DNA from: Methanobrevibacter cuticularis
GTDB lineage: Archaea; Methanobacteriota; Methanobacteria; Methanobacteriales; Methanobacteriaceae
DNA: 50,272 bases
Direction: 5' to 3'
Assembly: GCF_001639285.1 (NCBI RefSeq)
Contig: NZ_LWMW01000085.1
Location: forward strand, 1 to 50,272
Shown here: piece after piece, positions 1 to 8,498 of the stretch
Layout of the letters: each line of letters opens with the position of its first letter
Position numbering within the stretch: position 1 is the first letter of the stretch
Translations under genes and position numbers: made by a program
The notes under the pieces: generated by a model
The model's input: the letters and a program-made list of their open reading frames with translations, nothing else
Databases searched by the model: none
Told to the model about the DNA's origin: nothing

Positions 1-126
1 AAATAAAATAATTATTTTATTATAGTTATAAATACATATTATATCAATTGTTTAATGTTTAAAATGATTTATATGGAAATTAATTTCATGAAAATTTCTA
101 AAAAATCCTAATTATGAGACACTCCC
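1..126. mobile_element. Right end of a MITE-like inverted-repeat element (copy A)
   Basis: The first 126 bases align almost base for base with the right-hand part of a complete element at 29305-29594, including a shared block around 67-105 and the terminal motif near 112-124 (attatgagacactccc). The left part lies outside the window. The inner edge of the terminal repeat overlaps the 3' end of the BRO-N ORF on the other strand and supplies its stop codon. No transposase is encoded in the visible part, so a non-autonomous element is inferred. Confidence 0.75.
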
Positions 127-513
127 AATATTCATTATACAATAAATCAAAGATACAACCAGCAAAATTAATATGAATATTACTGATAAAAATAAAATTA
201 TCTTAAATGGCTCTGCTTTTGGCGAAGGTATAGATTGTACTAATCTTAATATTTGTTTAGTGTCACCAACATCTGTTAATCTCATTTTACCATCAGTTGC
301 AGGCATTTTCAACTGTACCCAATTTTGGTACAGTTCACTTCCTTCATTTTTTAGTTTTGTTTTAAGTTTAGACCAATAAGTTCTAGGATGGGGACTGTCA
401 CTTAGAACAGCTATGATGTCGACTATTGAGAAATACCATTCTTCTTTTTCATCATCCCATTTAGTTCTTATTTTATGATCACTAAATAATTTTATCTGAT
501 TTTCATTTTTCAT
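112..513 (-). pseudogene. Truncated BRO-N domain protein (DinD/antirepressor-like)
   Basis: The first ~105 residues read as a BRO-N domain of the kind found in DinD-like and phage antirepressor proteins: WDDEKEEWYFSIVDI near residue 20, then TYWSKLKTKLKNEGSE, and the family-typical LLRL-like block ILRLVQSIPSPKAEPFK at the end. In homologues this block is followed by ~150 more residues starting with a W-L-A-x-V-G motif. Here it switches to a ~24-residue hydrophobic stretch and then IGSVS-stop. The last residues and the stop are encoded by the terminal repeat of the mobile element at 1-126. I take ATG at 513 rather than GTG at 516; no clear ribosome site helps. It is a decayed gene, or a short fusion with a new membrane tail. 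DNA binding by the remnant is possible but unproven. Confidence 0.65.
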
Positions 514-560
514 CACTATAACTTAGTTTAGTTTTTATTTAATTTAAGATTTATTTTAAT

Positions 561-1288
561 GAGACTGTCAAAAATTGGGGTTGTGGGTAGTGAAATTTTT
601 TCATGAATGTTTTGATTGTTTTTTCCAATTGGGGATATAGATAACTTAGTTTTATATTACAATGAATTTTAAGCTGGTTTAATATTTTTCTAAGAGATTC
701 ATGTCCATTTTTACCATTATTCATAAATATTCTCTTTAATTATATGCGATATGGTGTTAAATTTATCTAATAATCCTTTTAACTGTGTTTGATACTTTCT
801 ACCACATTTTTTACATTTATATCGTCTTAGATAAAGTTTTTTCCTACCAATTTGGAGTAATATTGGTTTTATTTGCCCATATTCTTGTTTTGAAAATTTA
901 TCTGAACCACATTTAGGACACAAAGGTATTTTCAGCTCAAAATGATTATTATTAACCATATGAATACCTTCAATTTGTTTTAATAGTTTTTCATGGTTAA
1001 ATAGCTCATATTCTGTTTTTTTTTGATTTTGTTTTTTCTAATCCAAAATCGAAAAAAATTATAATTAATAGAAGATATATTATAATTGTGAACACTTAAT
1101 TTTACTTCTATCATAATATAATCATTTATCAACACCCTAATTTAAATTTAACCCTTTTTAAATCAAAAAAATACTATTTAGAACCATTTCAACTGAAAAA
1201 AAATAGTCACTAATCTTTGCAAGTGTTGCAAGTATTTCAAATGTAAATTTTATAAAAAAACTTCCAACCCCCAATTTTTGATAATCTC
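561..1288. mobile_element. Internally deleted insertion sequence with terminal inverted repeats
   Basis: Left end gagactgtcaaaaattgggg (561-580) is the near reverse complement of the right end at 1264-1288 (ccaacccccaatttttgataatctc), giving imperfect ~25-bp terminal repeats. The interior holds the N-terminal and C-terminal parts of one transposase on the minus strand, with the middle missing. The right ~240 bp (1051-1288), the leader upstream of the transposase, occurs again at 7981-8226 in the same orientation. The element cannot encode an active transposase, but full copies elsewhere in the genome could act on its ends. Confidence 0.8.
563..1013 (-). pseudogene. Transposase remnant: N-terminal zinc ribbon joined to C-terminus
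   Basis: On the minus strand, residues readable from about 1013 run EYELFNHEKLLKQIEGIH and continue through the ATG at 959 into a zinc ribbon: CPKCGS, then CKKCGRKYQ (two CxxC pairs). The frame stops at 717. Immediately downstream, in another frame from 727, a second segment (GKNGHESLRKILNQLK, then KLSYLYPQLEKTIKTF) reads to the left end of the element. This fits the two ends of a transposase whose catalytic core was deleted and whose halves are out of frame. The family was not identified; a zinc ribbon before a DDE core is common in several archaeal IS families. It is non-functional as it stands. Confidence 0.7.
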
Positions 1289-1410
1289 AGTTAACTTTTT
1301 ATATGGGTTAATCACAAACTGAATATTCAGTTACAAAATGAGTGTTCTATTTTTATAACAATAATGAAGTGCCCTTAATTATTTGTAGCTAAAAAAGTGA
1401 TGGAAAAAAT

Positions 1411-1627
1411 TTGTTTAAAAATTGTTTATAGTATTAAGCATGTTTATTTTTTTGTTTGATATATAAATGAGGAATAATTGTTTAAAAATTGTTTATATTA
1501 TTAAGCATGTTTATTTTTTTGTTTGATATATAAATGAGGAATAATTGTTTAAAAATTGTTTATATTATTAAGCATGTTTATTTTTTTGTTTGATATATAA
1601 ATGAGGAATAATTGTTTAAAAATAGTA
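1411..1627. repeat. 67-bp tandem repeat, about 3.2 copies
   Basis: Units start at 1411, 1478, 1545 and 1612, each beginning ttgtttaaaaattgtttata and containing attaagcatgttta. Copies differ at only one or two bases, so the array is recent. It lies between the IS relic and the small ORF at 1668. The bases between 1289 and 1410 show nothing else recognisable. Confidence 0.9.
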
Positions 1628-1667
1628 TGGATATTATAAAAAGGAAATAAACAATGCTGAACATGAT

Positions 1668-1898
1668 ATGGATGAAAATAAAAAAAAACATTACAAGATT
1701 AACCTAAAAACAAGCATATTATTAATCAAAAATTACATCAACATAATAGTGAATTCTAACACAATATCTCAATTTAAATCACGATACCATCAACTTAAAA
1801 AGAAAATAAAGAAAAATTTAGTCCAAATAATACCCAATAGAAAATTTAAAAGAACAAAAAAAGCAAAAAACACAAAATACCATCTCAACGGAAAATAA
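1668..1898 (+). CDS. Small Lys/Asn-rich hypothetical ORF
   Basis: A 76-residue, strongly basic ORF lying between an IS relic with tandem repeats and the STAS gene. No domain is recognised. The last third (IIPNRKFKRTKKAKNTKYH) is very basic and could be the tail of an old transposase or simply low-complexity translation of A-rich DNA. There is no convincing ribosome binding site before the ATG; an upstream in-frame extension was not found. Reality of the gene is doubtful; it is listed because it is the only ORF in this stretch. Confidence 0.25.
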   Translation: MDENKKKHYKINLKTSILLIKNYINIIVNSNTISQFKSRYHQLKKKIKKNLVQIIPNRKFKRTKKAKNTKYHLNGK

Positions 1899-1907
1899 AA
1901 AATTAAG

Positions 1908-1919
1908 TTGACAGCATTG
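1908..1919 (+). repeat. 12-bp inverted repeat, left copy, flanking the GH3 cluster
   Basis: The sequence ttgacagcattg at 1908-1919 recurs as its exact reverse complement at 7923-7934, just beyond the last gene of the STAS-GH3-GH3-MATE cluster. It could be a relic of element ends or chance; 12 bp over 6 kb is suggestive but not conclusive. Confidence 0.5.
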
Positions 1920-1926
1920 ATGAATA

Positions 1927-1954
1927 TTATATAAATATAGTTTATTTAGGAGAG
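1927..1954 (+). promoter_or_regulatory. Likely promoter and ribosome site of the STAS gene
   Basis: A TATA-box-like ttatataaat (1927-1936) stands about 25-30 bp before the leader, and a good Shine-Dalgarno site, taggagag (1947-1954), precedes the ATG at 1961 by normal spacing. This is the only well-formed archaeal promoter seen ahead of the cluster, so the STAS gene is probably first in its transcript. Confidence 0.5.
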
Positions 1955-1960
1955 TTTTAA

Positions 1961-2257
1961 ATGGAATTAATTAAAAATAAAGATGAAACTTCTTTAGATG
2001 TAAAAGTTATTGGGCGCTTAGATACCAATACTGCCCCAATATTAGAAAAAGAATTATCCCGAGATCTTCCAGATATTAAAGAATTAACTTTTGATTTTGA
2101 AGAATTATTTTATGTTTCAAGTGCAGGGCTTAGGATTATCCTTTCAACTCAAAAAACAATGAATGTACAAGGAAAAATGATTATTAAAAATGTAAATGAT
2201 TTAGTTATGGAAGTTTTTGATGCAACTGGTTTTGTTGACATTTTAACTATAGAATAA
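1961..2257 (+). CDS. STAS-domain protein (anti-sigma-factor-antagonist-like)
   Basis: A single STAS domain of 98 residues, the normal length for SpoIIAA/RsbV-type proteins. The hallmark is FEELFYVSSAGLRIIL (about residues 47-61): a beta strand, then the serine site (Ser53/Ser54) before the conserved A-G-L helix start. In bacteria this serine is phosphorylated by an RsbW/SpoIIAB kinase. Archaea have no sigma factors of this type, so another output is needed. The gene is first in a same-strand cluster that ends, 3.9 kb downstream, with a transporter fused to an RsbW-like ATPase, its natural partner. The next gene starts 30 bp later after a GGTGA site, suggesting co-transcription. Domain assignment is firm; the role in switching the transporter or the GH3 enzymes is inference. 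Confidence 0.85.
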   Translation: MELIKNKDETSLDVKVIGRLDTNTAPILEKELSRDLPDIKELTFDFEELFYVSSAGLRIILSTQKTMNVQGKMIIKNVNDLVMEVFDATGFVDILTIE

Positions 2258-2287
2258 TAATACTCTAAACAATTATTTGGTGAAATT

Positions 2288-3985
2288 ATGGATGTATCTA
2301 AATTAACTTTGGCTGGTCAGATTAATCTTAAAGATATTTCTGAAGGAAAAAAATTTTATGAAAATTTTATGGAAATGACTAAAAATCCTATTAAACATAA
2401 TGAAGAGTTTTTATTAAAATTATTAGATGATAATAAAGACACAGTCTATGGTAAAAAATATGATTTTGCAAATATAAAATCTATTAAAGAATTTCAATCA
2501 AAAGTTCCAGTAACAGAATATGATGATTATATAGAATACATCCTTCCAATGTCTATAAATGGAACTAAAGATTTAATTACTTCTTCAGAAGTAGATCATT
2601 ATTGTAAATCATCTGGAACATTAGGAAATCCTAAAAAAATACCTTTATCTAAAGCTGCGCAAAAATCAATGCAAGAGTGTACAATTGCTTATTTTAAAGC
2701 TTTAGCTGCTAATAAAATTGGATTAGATTGGGTTGATTCTAAAGCAATGAATCTTGTTGAACTTTCAATTGAAACATTAGAATCTGGTGCTACATATGGT
2801 GCAATTTCTGCAAAATTCATGTTTGAATTTAAAGATTATCTTAATGAACTATTTACTTCTCCTTTTGAAGCTTTTTTCCCAGAAAATGATACTAATACAA
2901 GATATTTGCATGCACGTTTTGGATTAATGGATAAAAATATAGGTATGGTTCAATGTGCTTTTTATAATTTCTTTTTAGAAATATTAAGATATATTGAAAG
3001 TGATTGGGAATTACTTGTTAATGATATTGAAAAAGGAACAATCGATGAAACTATTAAAATGTCTAATGAGATTAGAAAAAGTTTAACTGAAAAAATAGAA
3101 CCTATGCCTGAGAGAGCAGCAGAGCTTAGAGAAATATTTAAACAAGGTTTTGATAACCATATTGTTAAAAAAATATGGCCTAATTTAGCTATTTTGGCAG
3201 GAACTGGTACTGGTGGTTTTGCAAGTTATGCTAAGAAAATAAAAGAAAAATATACAGGTGAAGATGTAAAATTCTTATATTTAGGATTAAATGCTTCTGA
3301 AGGGAATTTTTCAGTGGCATATGATTTTGAAACAACAGACTCAATTTTTATGCCTAATAGTATTTTTTATGAATTTAGACCAGTAGAAAGCGAAGATTTA
3401 AGTAATTTACTTACTTTAGACCAATTAGAACATGGTAAAGATTATGAAATTATTATAACAAATGTTTCTGGATTTTACAGATACCGCATGCAAGATGTTA
3501 TTCGTATTACTGGTATGCTTAATAATATGCCAAAAATGGAATTTTTATATAGGTTAAATCAAACAGTAAACTTAGCAGGTGAAAAAACAACTGAAATTGT
3601 TTTGAGAAATAGTTTAAATAAAGCTGAAAAAGAATTTGGTTTTGATTTAGTAGAATTTTCAATGTATCCTGATTCAGATACTAGTCCACCTAAATATAAA
3701 TTTTTAATTGAAGCATTAAATATTCCTACTGATGTAGAAAAAGAAGATATAAGACGTTTTATTCAAGATGATTTATCAAAGACAAACCCATCTTTTGGAG
3801 ATAAAATTAAAAAAGGAATTTTGGGTGAAATAGAATTAGGTTATCTTTTTGAAGAAACTTATCTTTTATATAGGGATATGATGATTATGAAAGGCACTTC
3901 TTCTGCTCAATTAAAACCTCCTAGAGTTATTGTAAATGAATCTCAAAGAAAATTCTTTTTTGCATTAATAGATAATGAATTATAA
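2288..3985 (+). CDS. GH3-type acyl-acid amido synthetase homologue (first of two)
   Basis: A 565-residue member of the GH3 ('auxin-responsive promoter') branch of the adenylate-forming superfamily. In plants these enzymes adenylate a small carboxylic acid and join it to an amino acid. Three ATP-binding motifs are visible: SSGTLGNPKK (residues 108-117), YLGLNASEGNF in the middle, and FYRYRMQDVIRITG, followed by NLAGEKTTE. Length matches bacterial GH3 proteins. It follows the STAS gene by 30 bp and precedes a paralogue; the two are diverged, not a recent duplicate. Substrates cannot be told from sequence. The last codons run straight into a tandem-repeat array. The acid partner might come from the aryl-acid metabolism encoded downstream (8499-14034), but that is speculation. 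Confidence 0.85.
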   Translation: MDVSKLTLAGQINLKDISEGKKFYENFMEMTKNPIKHNEEFLLKLLDDNKDTVYGKKYDFANIKSIKEFQSKVPVTEYDDYIEYILPMSINGTKDLITSSEVDHYCKSSGTLGNPKKIPLSKAAQKSMQECTIAYFKALAANKIGLDWVDSKAMNLVELSIETLESGATYGAISAKFMFEFKDYLNELFTSPFEAFFPENDTNTRYLHARFGLMDKNIGMVQCAFYNFFLEILRYIESDWELLVNDIEKGTIDETIKMSNEIRKSLTEKIEPMPERAAELREIFKQGFDNHIVKKIWPNLAILAGTGTGGFASYAKKIKEKYTGEDVKFLYLGLNASEGNFSVAYDFETTDSIFMPNSIFYEFRPVESEDLSNLLTLDQLEHGKDYEIIITNVSGFYRYRMQDVIRITGMLNNMPKMEFLYRLNQTVNLAGEKTTEIVLRNSLNKAEKEFGFDLVEFSMYPDSDTSPPKYKFLIEALNIPTDVEKEDIRRFIQDDLSKTNPSFGDKIKKGILGEIELGYLFEETYLLYRDMMIMKGTSSAQLKPPRVIVNESQRKFFFALIDNEL

Positions 3986-4237
3986 GAAAATATACTAAAT
4001 TATAATAAATTATACTAAATTATAAGAAAATATAAGAAAATATACTAAATTATAATAAAATATAAGAAAATATACTAAATTATAATAAAATATAAGAAAA
4101 TATACTAAATTATAATAAAATATAAGAAAATATACTAAATTATAAGAAAATATAAGAAAATATACTAAATTATAAGAAAATATAAGAAAATATACTAAAT
4201 TATAATAAATTATAAGAAAATATACTAAATTATAAGA
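3972..4237. repeat. Tandem repeat array starting at the stop codon of the first GH3 gene
   Basis: The motif tataagaaaatatactaaat and its variant with tataataaa are repeated about a dozen times in interleaved order. The first unit includes the last codons and stop of the preceding gene (attataagaaaatatac). The array ends just before the ribosome site (aaggag, 4243-4248) of the second GH3 gene, so it forms the whole spacer. Confidence 0.9.
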
Positions 4238-4256
4238 AATTTAAGGAGTTTTTGCA

Positions 4257-5882
4257 ATGGATTCTAATAAAAGCATTCCAGAGTCATTAAATGAATTAAA
4301 TGAACATGAATTATATGGAAAATTTCAAGAGTTTTTAAGAGATCCTTATACAATTCAAAAGGAAATTTTATTTGATATTTTAAACCATGGAAAATCATCT
4401 GAATTTGGGATTAAACATTCTTTTAAAGATATTAAATCAATCGAGGAATTTCAAAAAAATGTCCCTGTTTCTGAGTATTCTGATTATTTAGATGATATTG
4501 AAAAAATCAAAAAAGGAAAAGAAGATATTCTTTTTAATGGCAAAGCTCATTCTATTGTAGTTTCATCAGGAACTACTGGAAATATGAAATATTTTCCAGA
4601 TAGTGAAAGAGGACTTATAGCTAAAAATCTTGTAATGAAACTTAGATCAATACAACTAGCTTTAATATGCCCTGGTTTATTAGATAATCCTTATATATTA
4701 GGAATTACAAATTCTTCAGATTATGGTTTTAGTGAAGGTGGAATTCCTATGATGGCTGCATCTGGTCAAGGACTTAATAGCTATGAAGATTCACATATTA
4801 AAATGGTTTTACCTCAAGAATTAATTCAAGCAAAAAATATTTCTAATGAAAATAAAGATTATTTAATGGCTTTATTTACTTTAGCTTCAAAAAATCTTAC
4901 TGCAGTTGTATGTAATAATCTAGCTCATTTTAATTTTTTACTTAAAGAAATTAAAAATAATACACTTAAGATGATTGATGATTTAGATAATCATAGTATT
5001 TCTTTAAATATTGATCCACATTTAAAAGAAATATTAATATCTAAATTTCCAGATACTAAAGAAAGAGTTGAAGAACTTAAGAAAATTTATTCAAAAAAAG
5101 GAGAACTTAAAGCTGAAGATATATGGCCTAATTTTAAAACTGTTGGATGCTGGCTTTCTTCAAGTGTAGGTAGATGTGCATTAGACATTAAAAGAAATCT
5201 AAGTGAAGATGTGGATTTTTTAGAATGGGGTTATGGTGCAAGTGAAGGTAAATTTAATGTCCCATTTAAAGCAAATATTTCAGCTGGACCTGTAAGTCCT
5301 TTTTCCTCTTTTTTTGAATTTTTACCAATTGATGGTGGAGAGATAGTAACTTTAGATAAAGTAGAAGAAAAAAAATTATATGAATTAATAATAACTAGCT
5401 ATTCTGGTCTTTATCGCTATAATCTTCATGATATTGTTTTATTTAAAGGCAAAACTCTTAAAACACCAAATATTGAATTCGAATGTAAAGCAAGTGAAAA
5501 TACCATTTGTAATGATATTAAAATTTATGCCAACCAATTTGATCATGTACTAAAACAAACTGAAAAAGATTCTAATGAATTTATTAGTTTTTTCCAAGTA
5601 ATTCCATCAGATGATAAAAAAACTATCTCTTATCTAATTGAACCTAGTAGTAATAATGATAGTAGTGATTTTAATAAATTAAGATTTAAAGAAAATCTAG
5701 TTAAAAATTTGAAAAATGATTTAAAATTAGAATTAAATAAATTATTTATTATGAAATCAGGTTATCGTGATAGTTTATTTGTAAAAGTAGTTAGCCCAGG
5801 CAAAACAATAACTTCAACAAAATTAGCTACAGTTGTAAGTAAAGATTCAATTTTAGAATCCTATATAAAAGAAATTTTATAA
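4257..5882 (+). CDS. GH3-type acyl-acid amido synthetase homologue (second of two)
   Basis: A 541-residue paralogue of the upstream gene. The nucleotide-binding motifs are present: SSGTTGNMKYFP (residues 103-114), WGYGASEGKFNVPF, and GLYRYNLHDIVLFKG. It is more divergent in its C-terminal third: the canonical segment after motif 3 that reads NLAGEKTTE in the first protein is here ASENTICNDIKI, so the acyl-acid or amino-acid pocket may differ or activity may be altered. A strong AAGGAG site at 4243-4248 fixes the ATG at 4257. Two non-identical enzymes side by side could act on different acids or as a heteromer. It is followed by a repeat array and then the MATE-ATPase fusion gene. Confidence 0.82.
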   Translation: MDSNKSIPESLNELNEHELYGKFQEFLRDPYTIQKEILFDILNHGKSSEFGIKHSFKDIKSIEEFQKNVPVSEYSDYLDDIEKIKKGKEDILFNGKAHSIVVSSGTTGNMKYFPDSERGLIAKNLVMKLRSIQLALICPGLLDNPYILGITNSSDYGFSEGGIPMMAASGQGLNSYEDSHIKMVLPQELIQAKNISNENKDYLMALFTLASKNLTAVVCNNLAHFNFLLKEIKNNTLKMIDDLDNHSISLNIDPHLKEILISKFPDTKERVEELKKIYSKKGELKAEDIWPNFKTVGCWLSSSVGRCALDIKRNLSEDVDFLEWGYGASEGKFNVPFKANISAGPVSPFSSFFEFLPIDGGEIVTLDKVEEKKLYELIITSYSGLYRYNLHDIVLFKGKTLKTPNIEFECKASENTICNDIKIYANQFDHVLKQTEKDSNEFISFFQVIPSDDKKTISYLIEPSSNNDSSDFNKLRFKENLVKNLKNDLKLELNKLFIMKSGYRDSLFVKVVSPGKTITSTKLATVVSKDSILESYIKEIL

Positions 5883-6110
5883 ATTAACATTTTAATTATC
5901 ATATAATTAATCTTATAAATTAACATTTTAATTAGCATATAATTAATTTTATAAATTAACATTTTAATTAGCATATAATTAATCTTATAAATTAACATTT
6001 TAATTAGCATATAATTAATCTTATAAATTAACATTTTAATTAGCATATAATTAACATTTTAATTAGCATATAATTAATTTTATAATTAATCTTATAATTA
6101 AACTGATAAA
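5872..6110. repeat. 36-bp tandem repeat starting at the stop codon of the second GH3 gene
   Basis: Units beginning aaattaacattttaatta start at 5881, 5917, 5953, 5989 and 6025, then a shorter partial copy follows. The repeated block begins with tttataaattaac, which includes the final codons and stop of the preceding gene. The short ORF that can be read through it on the minus strand is a by-product of the repetition. Confidence 0.9.
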
Positions 6111-6128
6111 TTAATCATATAAACTAAG

Positions 6129-7895
6129 GTGTGTGTTATAATTAAGAATACATTAACAAATAATTATTTAATTTTAAAATCATTTAAATCTTATCTTTTT
6201 CTTTCAATAATTGGATTAATTAGTGCAACTTTAGGAATCGTTGTAGATGGTTTAGTTATTGGTAATTTTTTAGGAAATGACGGTATGGTTGCATATGGTT
6301 TAGTTTCCCCAGTTTTTATTTTAATACTTGCTTTTGCAACAGTCTTTGGAAATGGAGGTACAATTTTATCCTCTAACTATATTGGTCGAGAAGAAAGAGA
6401 AAAAGTTAACAGTAGTTTTACTATGGCTTGTTTAATTGGGCTTATAACTTCAATAGTAATAACTGCCTTTTCTCCATTTTATGTAGATTATTTATCAGTT
6501 CTTTTAGGTGCTACAGGGGCTTTAACTCGTATGGCTTCTGATTTTATGTTTGGATTAATATTAGGAACCATCTCTTTAATTTTCTCCCAAATATTATTTT
6601 TATATACTCGATTAGATAACAATCCAAATTTAGGATTAATTTCAATTATAATTACAACTGTTTTCAATATAACTTTAGATATTTTGTTTGTTACTGTATT
6701 ACATCTGGGAATATTTGGAATTGGTATTGCAACATCAATTAGCTATGGTTTAGGTGCATTAGTGTTATGTACTCATTTTTTTACTAAAAACAATACATTA
6801 TATTTTTCTAAAATCCATGATTTTAATCAAGCTATTGATATTATTAAAATAGGACTTCCAACAGCATTAAATAGGGTCTTCACAATGGCAAGAACAATAG
6901 TTACTAATAATGTTGCATTATGGGTTGGTGGAGTAATAGTTATGGGAGCTTTGACTATTCAATCAAGCATAAATCAATTGTTAAGTGCAGTTGCTATGGG
7001 TGTTGGAATGACAACAATGCTACTTGGTGGGATATTTTATGGTGAAGAAGATAGACGTTCATTAGCTGATCTTTTGAAAATTTCAATTAAATGGGGTTTA
7101 TATATTATAGTGCCTATTTCAGTATTTGTCATAGTATTTGCACCGTTTTTAGTTGGTCTTTTTGGTAAAAATCCTGAAGTTCTTCCAACAGCAACAGTTT
7201 CTCTCCGCTTATTTGCATTATCATTACCTCCTTCATTAATTGGAGTTGTATTTTTAAATTTTTATAGTTCTATAAATAACACTACCATGGCAAATTATAT
7301 TGGATTTGCACATAGTTTTTTATTGATTTCTTTATTTGCAGTTGTTTTAACTCCAATAATAGGAGATACTGGACTTTGGCTTTGTTTCTTTTTAGGAGAA
7401 ACTTTTACTTTAATTGGATTAATTATTTTAATTAGAACTAAAACTGGAAGATGGCCTAGAAAAATTAATGATTTTCTCATCTTAGATGATAGCTTTGAAA
7501 AGAATATTAAAAATAGCATTTCAATTTCAATAGGAAATGATATGGATCAAGTTATGGAATTATCCAATAAAATTTATTCATTTATTGATAAATACCCTCA
7601 ATATGAGGATAAACTTAAAAAAATAGCTTTATGTGTTGAAGAAATGGCTGGAAACATTGTAGAACATGGTTTTGAATCATCTAAACAACATTATATAGAT
7701 ATTAGGATTCTTTTAACTGAAGGTGGAGTTATTTTTAGAATTAGAGATGATGGTAAACCATTTAATCCAATAGAATATGGTAATGATATGAGTATTTCAA
7801 AAAATAAACTTGGAATTTCAATAGTTAGAAAAATAGCTAAAGATATTAGTTATAGAAATACAATTGGATTAAATAACTTAACAATAGTATTATAA
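6129..7895 (+). CDS. MATE-family exporter fused to an RsbW-like ATPase domain
   Basis: A 588-residue two-part protein. Residues ~1-440 form a multidrug/toxin-extrusion (MATE) transporter with about twelve hydrophobic segments (e.g. GLISATLGIVVDGLVIGNF near the start). Residues ~460-588 form a HATPase_c domain of the RsbW/SpoIIAB type: N-box EEMAGNIVEHG (504-514), G1 box DDGKPFNP (about 540-547), then GISIVRKIAKD and GLNNLTIVL. The ATP-site residues look intact. This is the predicted kinase partner of the STAS protein at 1961. The start is uncertain: GTG at 6129 lies inside the only Shine-Dalgarno-like stretch (taaggtg), and the next in-frame ATG would remove the first helix. Likely role: export of a small molecule, perhaps a product of the GH3 enzymes, with phosphorylation-controlled gating (inference). 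Confidence 0.85.
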   Translation: MCVIIKNTLTNNYLILKSFKSYLFLSIIGLISATLGIVVDGLVIGNFLGNDGMVAYGLVSPVFILILAFATVFGNGGTILSSNYIGREEREKVNSSFTMACLIGLITSIVITAFSPFYVDYLSVLLGATGALTRMASDFMFGLILGTISLIFSQILFLYTRLDNNPNLGLISIIITTVFNITLDILFVTVLHLGIFGIGIATSISYGLGALVLCTHFFTKNNTLYFSKIHDFNQAIDIIKIGLPTALNRVFTMARTIVTNNVALWVGGVIVMGALTIQSSINQLLSAVAMGVGMTTMLLGGIFYGEEDRRSLADLLKISIKWGLYIIVPISVFVIVFAPFLVGLFGKNPEVLPTATVSLRLFALSLPPSLIGVVFLNFYSSINNTTMANYIGFAHSFLLISLFAVVLTPIIGDTGLWLCFFLGETFTLIGLIILIRTKTGRWPRKINDFLILDDSFEKNIKNSISISIGNDMDQVMELSNKIYSFIDKYPQYEDKLKKIALCVEEMAGNIVEHGFESSKQHYIDIRILLTEGGVIFRIRDDGKPFNPIEYGNDMSISKNKLGISIVRKIAKDISYRNTIGLNNLTIVL

Positions 7896-7922
7896 AAAGC
7901 TGAAGTAATTACAATCTAATAC

Positions 7923-7934
7923 CAATGCTGTCAA
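7923..7934 (-). repeat. 12-bp inverted repeat, right copy, flanking the GH3 cluster
   Basis: caatgctgtcaa is the exact reverse complement of 1908-1919. It lies 28 bp after the stop of the MATE-ATPase gene. A further tgacagtc at 7961-7968 resembles the end sequence of the IS at 561-1288. Confidence 0.5.
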
Positions 7935-7980
7935 TTGATAAAAAATGTAAAATAACAAATTGACAGTCCCATCCAAAAAT

Positions 7981-8226
7981 GAAAAAATTATAATTAATGG
8001 AAGATATATTATAATTATAGACACTTAATTTTACTTCTATCATAATATAATCATTTGTCAATACCCTAATTTAAGATTAACCCTTTTTAAATCAATAAAA
8101 TACTATTTAGAACCATTTCAAGTGAAAAAAAATAGTCACTAACCCTTGTAAGTGTTGCAAATATTTCAAATGTAAATTTTATAAAAAAAACTTCCAACCC
8201 CTCCCCCCAATTTTTGACAATCTCAG
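7981..8226. mobile_element. Solo right end of the insertion sequence found at 561-1288
   Basis: About 245 bp closely match 1051-1288, in the same orientation, ending in cccccaatttttgacaatctc. The transposase-coding part is absent. Together with the copy at 1051-1288 it makes a direct repeat on either side of the STAS-GH3-GH3-MATE cluster. Bases 8227-8498 beyond it are AT-rich with no feature seen except the leader of the next gene. Confidence 0.85.
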
Positions 8227-8498
8227 AAAATTATTAATAAACTTATAAATATGATAATTATTGATACTATATAACAACTATTATATAATAAATAAAATTT
8301 AATAAATAAAACTCAATATGCTAAAATATTGATTAATAATCACAGAATATTGTTAGCACAGAATATTGTTAGTTGTGAATAAATAATTAATTCATTTAAT
8401 ATCGTTATTTTACTAAATTTTTTTTATTTACTAAATATTTTTAAATTAAAAAGTGAAAAATTTAAAATAAACAAAAAAACAGATGATTAAGGGATATT

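Noticed and set aside
173-379. 68-residue ORF opposite the BRO-N gene
   Set aside because: Antisense to a recognised domain; no independent support.
5861-6046. 61-residue ORF with repeated LIKMLIYKINYM
   Set aside because: It is only the translation of the 36-bp tandem repeat on the minus strand.
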